64,000 bases of DNA. It comes from Ditylenchus dipsaci (lineage: Eukaryota > Nematoda > Chromadorea > Rhabditida > Anguinidae). The notes under the pieces were generated by a model. The model searched no databases. It had not been told where the DNA came from and saw only the letters and a program-made list of their open reading frames with translations. Below, piece after piece: positions 55,970 to 64,000 of this stretch. How positions within the stretch are numbered: the stretch's first letter is position 1; every line of letters starts with the position of its first letter. The DNA is taken from positions 248,001-312,000 of the forward strand of contig SADC01000910.1 in NCBI GenBank assembly GCA_004194705.1, written 5' to 3'. The position numbers and the translations under genes are program-made.

Positions 55970-58295
55970 ATGTGTTTTTTAAATTTGATTTTCGTATGTG
56001 TCTTGCTAGTAATTTGCAAATTAGAGTTTGTGGTTAACGGTGATAATTGCAATCCTACTTTTCCTCAAGCTACATCGGGTAAAGAAGTACCAGCGACGTG
56101 GAATATTACAAAAGACACTGATTTTGGAATGATGCGTTTAGTGGCTGGCCCTAAAGTAGGAGGCTCTTCTATAAATGAAAAAGATTCTCCTATACTCTTT
56201 TTGGAACCAGGAATCACTATTTCTAATGTATAAGTTTTTTAATGATTTTTTCAATATAACCATATGTTTTAGGTCATAATTGGAAAACCAGGGGCAAAAG
56301 GAATTTGGTGTAAGGGATCTTGCACGCTTCAAAACGTCTGGTACAATTTAAAGATTTTTTCACTGTATTTTTATATAAAAAACAACTAGAAAAATGAGCA
56401 ATTTTGGTCTTCATTAGTTTTCCGGCTGCAAATTTGGGCTCCTTTTCATATGAGCTATTTATGACTGGCTTATGACCATGACGGTGTGACCTGTTTTCTT
56501 ACTAAAAATAAATAATAACAAAAATTGCTTTTTTATTTAAAAAATCAAAACTTTAGGTTTTAATCAGTTGGGACTCATGCTGTGAAAACTTTGTAAACTT
56601 AAAAGTACCAATCTAAAATACTTTTTTTTTCAAGGCTGCTTTTGGTGTTGACCCGCTCTACTGGAGTAATACTGGAAATAAATATATAATTGAAGGGGTG
56701 GGGCACAAAATGCCGTGGAAAAGGTAATTTTTTTGTTATAATCATTAAGTTTTTGACAAATTAGTTGCTTGAGTAAAAAAACCCTTGATTAGATGGAAGA
56801 GATAACCTCATATTCTTGTTTTTTCTGAGCGAAAAAAACTAGAACCAAAAAATTATTGTTAAAATTTTAGCCAGAATGTCAAAGTTTGTTTAACACTGAG
56901 CCCCCCGCGCCCCTCAAGAAGAAGGGGCTCTCTTTTTGCCACACATCATGCTGAAAAGGATAGCAAGACAGCCGAAAAATACAAACATTTACTTTTTTCG
57001 CGTTTTATTATAAAAGCTGACCTCTATTATTGCGTTCGCTCTCACGGCCCTCATTCCCTTTAAAAATTTGAAAGAGGCCGATTTGAAATTTTAACTGAAA
57101 ACCGTAATACCTCACTCCGTGTGGTTTGAAAAAATCCTTTTTGCTCAGAACTTGAAAAACAGCCGGCTTTCTCATGAACTAGGGTCTACGAACGCAATGT
57201 GAAGTTATGTCTTCCATCGGAGCACTTTGCGTGGGAGGAGGTGGTTTCATACGGCAATTAAATGATTAGGCCTTTATTCAACAAGGTGCAGGTATGACAA
57301 TCATCAACGGCTTTTACGCTCGCAACGTTAATAAGTTGTGGCGCTCATGCGGAAATTGCAATAAACAGTTTAGTCAGCGCCGAGTAGTGCTCAACAATGT
57401 TGTTGTAACAGGGGTACTGTTTTTAGGATTATCATTACTTTTTTTTTAAATATCACTCTATGAAAAAAGCTTCTGGAAAAGAAATTAGGTAGCTTTTTTG
57501 CACAGCCAATTCACAAATTTAAATTGTTTGTTTTATCTTATCCAATTATCTAATATCCGACATGCTTTTTTCTTTATGAAAAAGGTTTATCACAGGGCAT
57601 CTAAATGTACTTTTTAAAAAGATTTGTACTTTTTAGAGACCCAGAATCTTCTTTCTTTTTAGGTTTTACGTCAAAATCTTTTTTCGGTGCTTAAAAATCC
57701 ATAATCACTGGATAAATTGGCATGTTTTGACGAAAAATAACTAATTTTCACATTTTTGAGCCAAGTGAACTTTTTTCTAAATTTTTGAATTTGCAACCGT
57801 GGTTTATCAGTCTCTTAAAAAATCCCATATAAAATTAAAAGGTGTAATGTAAACCAAATTTTAGCTTTGCATAACTTTTAAAGCTTTGTGCTTAAATATT
57901 TTTGTATATTCAAAAAAATTGAAAAACTAAATTGTTTGAGACAAGATTTCTGAAAGGGCTGAAAATTATCAAACAATTAAACGTGAAAAAATTAAATTTT
58001 CAGCCAATCCTTACTGTTGTGGGTCTTAATTCTAATTTTCAAGACACATTGAGTGTTAAAAATCTTGAGTTGTGCAACTCCAAACAAATCAGCTACATTT
58101 GTGAGGCTTACAAAGGCACTTATGACTACAGTGAAATATCAGGCACTGGTCCAAAGGTTTGTTTCTTTCGAGTTGGCTGATATGACTAAAATATTGGCAA
58201 TTTAGCCAGTTTTGTCAGAGGGTATACCAGTGGGTTATCCACTAAATGGCACAACCTGCAAAGATCCAAGTGCCAAAATAGATATCCTCAGTTAA
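55970..58295 (+). CDS. Secreted pectate lyase, polysaccharide lyase family 3
   Basis: PL3 enzymes cleave de-esterified pectin by beta-elimination; they are microbial and also secreted by plant-feeding nematodes. Exons: 55970-56227 (signal peptide FLNLIFVCVLLVICKLEF, then MMRLVAGPKVGG and KDSPILFLEPGITISNV), 56273-56337 (IIGKPGAKGIWCKGSCTLQN), 56634-56723 (AAFGVDPLYWSNTGNKY), 57270-57413 (FIQQGAGMTIINGFYARNVN, then KLWRSCGNC), 58004-58156 (VVGLNSNFQDTLSVKNLELC, then ISYICEAYKGTY) and 58206-58295 (GTTCKDPSAK, stop). The order and the motifs I.NVIIG, C.G.C...NVW, RSCGNC and the closing cysteine block follow PL3. Length is about 250 residues, as usual for the family. Five introns and the AT-rich setting show it is in an animal genome, not a contaminant. 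Phase slips at two junctions fit one-base deletions. Confidence 0.85.
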
Positions 58296-58432
58296 AAAAA
58301 TCTTATTTTTTCATGTTTGTTTTAAAATTTTCAGTGCATAAAGTTCTAACAATGTAGCAGTTTGCTTTATATTTCAGTGCCTATTGAAGAAATAAGTATT
58401 TGGCACTTCCTCTCGATTATTTGGAAGAAATA

Positions 58433-58635
58433 CAGGGTGTAACACGAAATCCTTCCTTATTGAAATGGCCATAACTTTTTTTACGTCGGTTCGCATAACT
58501 CTTGTTTTTATATATAATTAAAAAAACACAATTTTTGCTTTGTCTCCCTGTAATTTTAGTACTGGTCTCTGGATGAACTCTGGATTGCGAAAATCCAAAT
58601 CATGTGGGAGACCAAGCGAAAATTGTGTTTTTGAC
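58433..58635. repeat. Mariner-like end and short inverted pair
   Basis: ACAGGGTGTAACACGAAATC at 58433 looks like a mariner-type end. CACAATTTTTGCTTTGTCTC (58528) pairs with GGGAGACCAAGCGAAAATTG (58607). The element at 58636 is inserted just beyond. Confidence 0.5.
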
Positions 58636-59011
58636 GGGTTGGCCAGACTTGCGGACAACATTCTGCGGACGCAACGCTTGCGGACCAAATTTTGCGGACG
58701 AAACATTTGCGGACGAGATTTTGCGGACCAAATTTGCGGACGCAATATTTGCGGACGAACATTTGCGGACCGACTTTTGCGGATCAGTACTTGCGACCGA
58801 AAATTTTCGGACGCAATGTGACTGCGACTGAGTGAACGCGATTGACATCTAGGAAATCTTGCAGAATGAGAAAGATCTAGTTATATATATCGTCCGCGAA
58901 CCCTCGTCTGCAAAAGTTGAGGCGCAAAACCTCGTCCGCAAAGCTCCGTCCGCAAAAATCACGTCCGCAAATATGCATCCTCAAAATATTGTCCGCAAGT
59001 TTGGCCAACCC
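58636..59011. mobile_element. hAT-type MITE with TTTGCGGACGAA arrays
   Basis: Exact 8-bp target duplication TTTTTGAC (58628-58635, 59012-59019). Ends GGGTTGGCCAGACTTGCGGA and TCCGCAAGTTTGGCCAACCC. About ten irregular copies of TTTGCGGACG at the left and seven of CGTCCGCAAA at the right, in inverted orientation. Overlapping frames on both strands are repeat by-products. Confidence 0.9.
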
Positions 59012-59021
59012 TTTTTGACAT

Positions 59022-59112
59022 CACAGTCTACTCTTGATATAACACCGCTCTCGGGACCGGCTAGTGCGGTGGTGTTATACCGAGAACGGTGTTATATCGA
59101 AGTAGGCTGTAT
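59022..59112. mobile_element. Short Tigger-type MITE
   Basis: CAGTCTACTCTTGATATAAC and TTATATCGAAGTAGGCTG are imperfect inverted repeats; the interior repeats ACACCG and TATAACACC blocks. Confidence 0.55.
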
Positions 59113-59349
59113 ACACGAAAAGAATATTGTCGGCGAGATTCTGTCTTTAAAAACAGAATTATGAAAAAAAATCAGTCTTTAATTAATTACTTTGCTCTTT
59201 GCAAGTTCTCACACTAGATACATTTTCTGAACCCTCATTCCATTTATCTCATTCACCAGGTCAACAACTGGTTAACACAAAATGCCGTTGTCTACAAATT
59301 GGGGTCCTACTCTGCTGGTGCTGATGCGGTCCCACACGAAATAATTGAT
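59113..59349. other. Possible exon fragment, unassigned
   Basis: After an acceptor-like TTCACCAG at about 59261 the frame reads VNNWLTQNAVVYKLGSYSAG, then ADAV before repeats begin. It may be part of a gene split by the 59.35-61.7 kb insertions. No family recognised. Confidence 0.2.
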
Positions 59350-59694
59350 TTTTCAGGATTCGTGAGTCGGTGAGCTTTTAGTAGTTGCGGTTCAGCTAAA
59401 CCGCGGTTAAAACCGCAAAACCGCACAGCAAATTTTTGAAGGCAGGAGTACACTATTTGGCCAGAGCCAAAAGTGAGTTTTTTGGGATCTAAGTAATTCA
59501 TATGCCCTAAAAACAATAAAAACGGCAAAAAAAATTGGGAAGGCCATTTTTCGAAAAAAAAATTCGATTGCCTTGGTCCCCGCTGTGGTTTCCGGTATTT
59601 TTGCCTTGTTCCCCTCTATGGTTTTTGGTCATTTTTTCGGTATTTTGCTTTGTTTTATTCACTGGAGCTTTGCAAAAAGAGCTTCTTTATGCAT

Positions 59695-59936
59695 TTTCAA
59701 TCACGAGTTTTGCTCGGAATAATGTCTGAGGTAAGTGAGTGCGCTCATCTGTAAATCTCAAGCTCCATGTAGCCCCTTCGGGGCGCAGGGGCTTGGAGGC
59801 TTGGGTTGAGATGCGCACACCCACATACCTTAGACCCAAATCACTCGAAAGTGACTCTAATGCATTAAAAAGCATGCATACCAGAGTTTCTTTATGCGGT
59901 GGGCCCCAGTTAACGAAACTATGTTCAAATTCCATC
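59695..59936. mobile_element. MITE family X copy
   Basis: ATGTCTGAGGTAAGTGAGTG pairs with CACACCCACATACCTTAGAC; inner hairpin GCCCCTTCGGGGC; closing GCGGTGGGCCCCAGTTAACG. The hAT element at 59945 is inserted at its right edge. Confidence 0.65.
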
Positions 59937-59944
59937 CTTTTAAG

Positions 59945-61457
59945 TAGGGTGGTACGGTTACGGTTAATTTGGCCCTACCCGGTTTTCGGTTAACCGGTTT
60001 TCGGGGTACCCGGTTTTCGGTTACGGTTTATTACCAGTACCCGGTTAAGCGACCCGGTTTTTCCGGTTTTTGCTAATTTAAGCCTCTAACCGCAGTTTTT
60101 TGGCTATAATCTCAAAAATGACTCAATCTAACATTTTATTAAAACTATATAACATGTTGCAAACAAAAAATTCATTCAATATTGTATTCATCGGCAAAAT
60201 TCGATTCATATTCTTGGACTTCTTCGTCATCAGGAACAGTTGACGGATAATTCCAGCTTTCCCAGATTTGCTTTTATCAAAATAAGCATCTCCGCCGTAG
60301 CACCGCGCATCCTAAAGATCTTGTTCACGACTTATTTGTTCGATATTATTGATAAGTAGAGCTTTTTACCTATTTCTCAGTGTGTTAGAATAAAGAAGAC
60401 CGGCGATAGAGAATGTTCGTTCCGATTCATAAGAATTCCATTTTTCGCAAACATTGCTCAATCAACTTAGCAATCTCTTCGCCCGTGTGCTCTCTTTCTA
60501 TTGGAATAGTAGCTAACACGTTGTCAAGTCGCTTAAAGTTATCGTTCACAGCGTGAGTTGTGACGCTGAAAGACCACCACGGTCAGTAATTATAATATTT
60601 TTGATTCAAACCTTAGCAATGCTGGAAATTTGCTTGGTTTCTGCCACCCGCCACTTGTTATTGAAAAGAACCCATCACCGAAATTCCGCACAATGTTTTT
60701 CTTTATTTCTTCTGCCATAGCTGGAATGACTTCTCGAGAATAATGCAAACGACCGTAATCCTGGAAAAAATGGCGTAATAAAATCAAAGAATTCATTTCG
60801 AACTTTGAGCGCTGGATATGCTCTGGCTGTCCTTGCCTGCACATCTGGATCATCAAAAAAGCGAATGGAAGCATTCTGGTGCACCATTATTCTTACCAAC
60901 TCTTCATCCATGTTCTTCTGAAGGTCATCTTTGCTCTGTTGTTCGGAAAAAAGAGGTGATTGGATGAACCTAAAACACCATGTTAATAAGATAAATTTTA
61001 CAATGATTCTTAAACAAAATACTTTGCAGAGAGTATCTAATCCATATTCCTGGAACTACTCCTCGTGTTCCTTTAACTTGAGATAGTTTATCAGATGCGA
61101 AACCGATCCATCCTTTGGCACTGGTAAAAGACTGCGGCATTTGAGACACTGACGCTTTAGCACTCCATCGTCTGTAATAACTCGGAAGAACTTCTGAATT
61201 TTCGCTGTTTTAGCTAGCGGCATTTTCTGCAAATTATCCAACCAATAATAAAGTGACAAAATTAGTGTAAAAACGGAAAGCTTTTACTGTAAAGTCTTTT
61301 TTTTTGGGAGGTCATTTTATCCAGTGCTTAAACCGGAAAAACCGGATCTTGACGTACCCGGTTTTCGGTTAACCGGTTTTTCTCGTACCCGGTTTTCGGT
61401 TCCGGTTAATTAGGCCAAAACCGGTCCGGTTCGGTTAACCGACCGTGAACCACCCTA
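59945..61457 (-). mobile_element. hAT transposon with GGTTTTCGGTTAACCGG arrays
   Basis: Exact 8-bp target duplication CTTTTAAG (59937-59944, 61458-61465). Ends TAGGGTGGTACGG and GTGAACCACCCTA. Terminal arrays of CCGGTTTTCGGTTAACCGGT units (59975-60070, 61325-61440). The interior holds a decayed hAT transposase on the minus strand. Confidence 0.9.
60590..61259 (-). pseudogene. hAT transposase N-terminal region, broken
   Basis: 61056-61259 encodes a BED-type finger (CLKCRSLLPVPKDGSVSHLI). 60675-60911 reads MDEELVRIMVHQNASIRFFD, and 60590-60874 continues in another frame with REVIPAMAEEIKKNIVRNFG and FFSITSGGW, the point where hAT enzymes show the first acidic block (D-G-W). The catalytic core and C-terminal domain are missing, so it is a deleted, nonautonomous copy. 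Confidence 0.7.
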
Positions 61458-61725
61458 CTTTTAAGTCGAAAAATGACCAAAAACCACAGGGAGACCAAGG
61501 CAATCGAAAAAAATTGTTTTTCGAAAAATGGCTTTCCCACACTTTTGTTTGCCGTTTCTATCTTTTTAGGGTATATGAAATACTTAAACCTCAAAAAACT
61601 CACTTTTGGCTTCAGCCAAATAGTGTACTTCAGCCTTTTTGAATAACCGCACCGCAAAACCACCCGCACTGAAATGAAAAACCGCGGTTAGCAGCATGAT
61701 GCGGTCCGAATCTCGAAAAACTTTA

Positions 61726-62299
61726 CTATAAATTCTAAAATATTTATTGAAAGTAGTCAACACTGTCTTCTCTTTATTCATTTGTGTTTGTGATTCCGGT
61801 TTTTAGTTATGTCTCACAAGATCTGTAAGATTTCTAAATTTAAAATCGCGCACTACATGGTGTTAATTTTGTTTATTGATTAGTTTTGGACGATACGTAA
61901 AATGTTTCGGACCGAGTTTTGTGAAAATGTTCCAGATCAAGGACTAAGTCGGTATATTTTGGCGATCATATGATAAAACATCCTTTTTCGCAGTTTAAGC
62001 TACAAGAAATACACTTTATTTAAGGTTTAATGAATATAACAGGGTAAATCCAGAAAGTAGGCACATTTTCTCGAAACTGAGCATATTATCTGAAAGACTG
62101 GGTATATTTTCGCCTTTTTGACTGAAACAAAGAAATCGGCATTTTTTTGCAAAAACTGGACACTTTTCCGTTTTGTCCATCGGATTTTTTTTTTTGGAAG
62201 AGTGAATAAAGAACTTCCAGCGTGGTCCTTTCTGCGTATAGTAGTTTTACTGTAATTTTTCTAATTTCACTACTTTCTTTGCACACTTCTCAAATGTAT
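61726..62299. other. No gene seen; upstream of tRNA-Gln
   Basis: AT-rich, no recognised exon or element. Confidence 0.4.
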
Positions 62300-62371
62300 G
62301 GTTCCATGGTGTAATGGTTAGCACTCAGGACTTTGAATCCTGCGATCCGAGTTCAAATCTCGGTGGAACCT
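62300..62371 (+). tRNA. tRNA-Gln (UUG)
   Basis: A 72-nt cloverleaf: acceptor GGTTCCA pairs with TGGAACC, the D-arm has GTGTAATGGTTAGCAC, the anticodon loop ACTTTGAAT gives TTG, and the T-arm is CGAGTTCAAATCTCG. Discriminator T. It differs from human tRNA-Gln(UUG) at only a few positions. It has no intron and no encoded CCA, as usual for eukaryotes. A T-rich stretch downstream can end pol III transcription. Internal A and B boxes are intact, so it is probably functional. Confidence 0.97.
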
Positions 62372-62980
62372 ATATTTTTAATTTTTTCTTGTTTATTATA
62401 TCAGGGTTTCTTCATACTGTAAAGTTTAATTTTTCTCGAAAAAACAAATAGTGAAAAGCTAGAAAAGTAATTTGAAAGTAAATCGGACATGCTGAGCCCA
62501 AAAGACTGGTCGAAAAATGCAAAACTAGAAGTCTAGAGTCTCTAATATAATGTGCTCAAAATATTTTCTGTGCATATTAATTTACATTTCTTAATCAATA
62601 GAACCAATTTTGGTGTCTTTTCGATCTGAGAAAACCTGAACACCAACATGGTTTCCCTTGTCTCGGTTATACAAATTGAAAAACCTCTTTTACTAATTAC
62701 TCAATGTACATGAATTGGCAAGTGGCCGGAAAAGTGGTACTTTTTCTTTTTTGGAAGTATTTAGGCCTGAAAGTTAAAAGATAAACTTTGTGTTCAAGTT
62801 TTCCTGAATACTACAGATGCAGGACTATAGTTTGGTATATCGTGCTGGTTTAAAAAATGATCGAAACACATACTTTCGTATTTCCTTTTAACTGACTTTT
62901 TACCTTTTCACTTGATTACCCCTTAGGACCCAAAAATCTGACTTTCAGGGATTTCTTAGGAAGTTTTTGGACAAAAAGGA
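62372..62980. other. No gene seen
   Basis: AT-rich sequence without recognised features. Confidence 0.4.
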
Positions 62981-63603
62981 GGGTACGCGACGTTTCGTCC
63001 TGAGGACGTTTCGTCCTCGGGCCGTTTCGTCCTCAGGCCGTTTTGTCCTCAGTTCTTATTATCTTACATTAATTAAAAAAATCGTTCCGCCCCTGAAAAA
63101 CTCATGCCCAAACACCTTTTGAGAATTATTTTTCACGTAAATGTACTTTACGGAAGAGATAGGTAGTTATCTCTCCAACTAAGTTCTCAACTAAAGGCTT
63201 TTCTACCCCGTTTTAGTCACTGGAGCTGGGCAAAAAGAATCTCTAGTTCAAGAGTCTTGCTCGGAATTATGTCTAAGGTAAGTGAGTGCGCGCATCTCTA
63301 ACCAACCAAGCCCCTGCGGCCCCTTCGGGGGCGCAGGGGGCTTCCTTGCTTGGGGTTGAGATGCGCACACCCACATATCTTAGACGCAAATCACTCGAAA
63401 GTGACTCTGGATGCATGAAAAAATATATGCATACCAGAGTTTCTTTATGCGGTAGGCCCAGTATTCAAAACTATGTTTAAATTCCATCTTTTAAGGTATC
63501 TGGATACTTGTTTAAGTTGATTTTTTTGTTTTCTTGTGCAAAATAATCAATTTTTGGTTATACTTAGACAAGGACGAGGCTGAGGACGAAACGTCCGTGT
63601 CCC
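62981..63603. mobile_element. Foldback element with GTTTCGTCCTCAGGACG arrays
   Basis: Ends GGGTACGCGACGTTTCGTCC and GGACGAAACGTCCGTGTCCC are imperfect inverted repeats. The left end has four copies of CGTTTCGTCCTCAGG; the right has two of the complement. Flanks AAAAAGGA and AAAAAAAG are not an exact duplication. A family X MITE is nested inside. Confidence 0.65.
63210..63492. mobile_element. MITE family X copy, nested
   Basis: ATGTCTAAGGTAAGTGAGTG pairs with CACACCCACATATCTTAGAC; inner hairpin CCCCTGCGGCCCC / GGGGGCGCAGGGG; closing GCGGTAGGCCCAGTATTC. This is the best-preserved copy of the family here. Confidence 0.7.
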
Positions 63604-64000
63604 AAAAAAAGAGGTGTCTACTAGCATTATTGAAACCTAGTTTATGCTGTAGAGTCTTATTACAGATTTTTTAGTTTTGTGCATTTTTTTCCTTGAAATA
63701 GACCCTTTTTCGCCATTACCTTGAAGTGCACTAGCTCCTACTTTTTAATAAGCCCGAATTCTATAATCTTGTAAATTTAGCGGATAAGCCGTCTTCTCTC
63801 AAAATAGGAAGAAATGTTTCAATATCGTGAGCCTAAAAAATCAAAACTTTTTTATCACAAGGATTCGATTTGAAGTGATAAAATTGGATGAGTGTTAACC
63901 AACAAAAGCGTACAAACGAAAGAGTTGTTCTAATTAAACTCTACAAACGACGAACACCCAAAGAGATAGTTCCTCAAATACCTAGCATTTAAAAATAAAC
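63604..64000. other. No gene seen to window end
   Basis: AT-rich. The last 60 bp (AAACTCTACAAACGACGAAC) could begin an element or exon that continues outside, but nothing can be assigned. Confidence 0.3.

Larger units (their letters stand above)
59350..61725. mobile_element. Composite foldback with ACCGCGGTT-type arms, split by later insertions
   Basis: The left arm from about 59350 (CAGGATTCGTGAG, GCTAAACCGCGGTTAAAACC, TTTGGCCAGAGCCAAAAGTG) and the right arm to about 61725 (CACTTTTGGCTTCAGCCAAA, AACCGCGGTTAGC, CCGAATCTCG) are inverted. Both contain GGCAATCGAA / TTCGATTGCC beside the CCTTGGTCCCC motif. Between them lie a family X MITE and a hAT element. The exact outer ends and target duplication are unsettled. 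Confidence 0.6.

Noticed and set aside
58518..58848. Overlapping 68-93-residue frames with RKCGPQ/FADEI repeats
   Set aside because: By-products of the TTTGCGGACG array on both strands.
23860..63603. CRISPR array as an explanation for regularly spaced palindromic motifs
   Set aside because: Eukaryotic gene context, no unique equal-length spacers, arrays sit only at transposon ends and are inverted between the two ends.

Overview
This window looks like an animal nuclear genome, most likely an ecdysozoan and plausibly a nematode. It is AT-rich and has spliced genes with GT-AG introns and exons from 12 bp to about 400 bp. It carries single-copy metazoan genes: CacyBP/SIP, a two-pore-domain potassium channel, COG3, a piece of RTRAF and a MADF-domain protein. 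The nematode guess rests on the TASK/TWK-type channel, a serpentine-receptor-like 7TM gene and a secreted family-3 pectate lyase of the kind known from plant-associated nematodes. It is inference, not proof.

Layout. 1-1.2 kb: pogo/Tigger transposon cut by the window edge. 2.0-3.3 kb: nested perfect palindrome. 4.45-7.22 kb (-): complete CacyBP/SIP gene in ten small exons. 7.6-15.1 kb: foldback elements nested in one another. 16.0-18.0 kb (+): FAD-dependent oxidoreductase in one long uninterrupted exon. 18.66-22.1 kb (-): K2P channel with a GC-rich hAT-type element in its largest intron. 23.86-25.66 kb: Harbinger-like element holding a transposase scrap and the 3' half of RTRAF. 26.6-31.4 kb (+): COG3. 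32.5-34.4 kb: hAT remnant inside a foldback. 34.5-38.0 kb (+): triple-MADF gene. 39.7-42.3 kb (-): 7TM receptor-like gene. 43.1-48.9 kb: foldbacks and a nearly complete hAT transposon. 49.9-51.0 kb (-): small four-TM protein. 51.3-55.3 kb: hAT-type MITE, mariner remnant, Tigger MITEs. 56.0-58.3 kb (+): pectate lyase. 58.4-63.6 kb: more nested hAT-type elements and one tRNA-Gln(UUG).

The host genes are unrelated housekeeping, signalling and secretory genes and form no operon. The dominant biology is transposable elements. At least seven elements have hAT-like 8-bp target duplications, six exact and one with a single mismatch. Many carry terminal arrays of a short, element-specific and often self-complementary motif, with a different motif in each element. 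This radiation of terminal motif arrays is the most distinctive system here.

A technical point affects every gene call. Reading-frame breaks in COG3 and the FAD gene all go in the same direction (one base missing), and most lie at short homopolymers. This fits residual assembly deletions better than gene death, so broken frames alone should not be read as pseudogenes.
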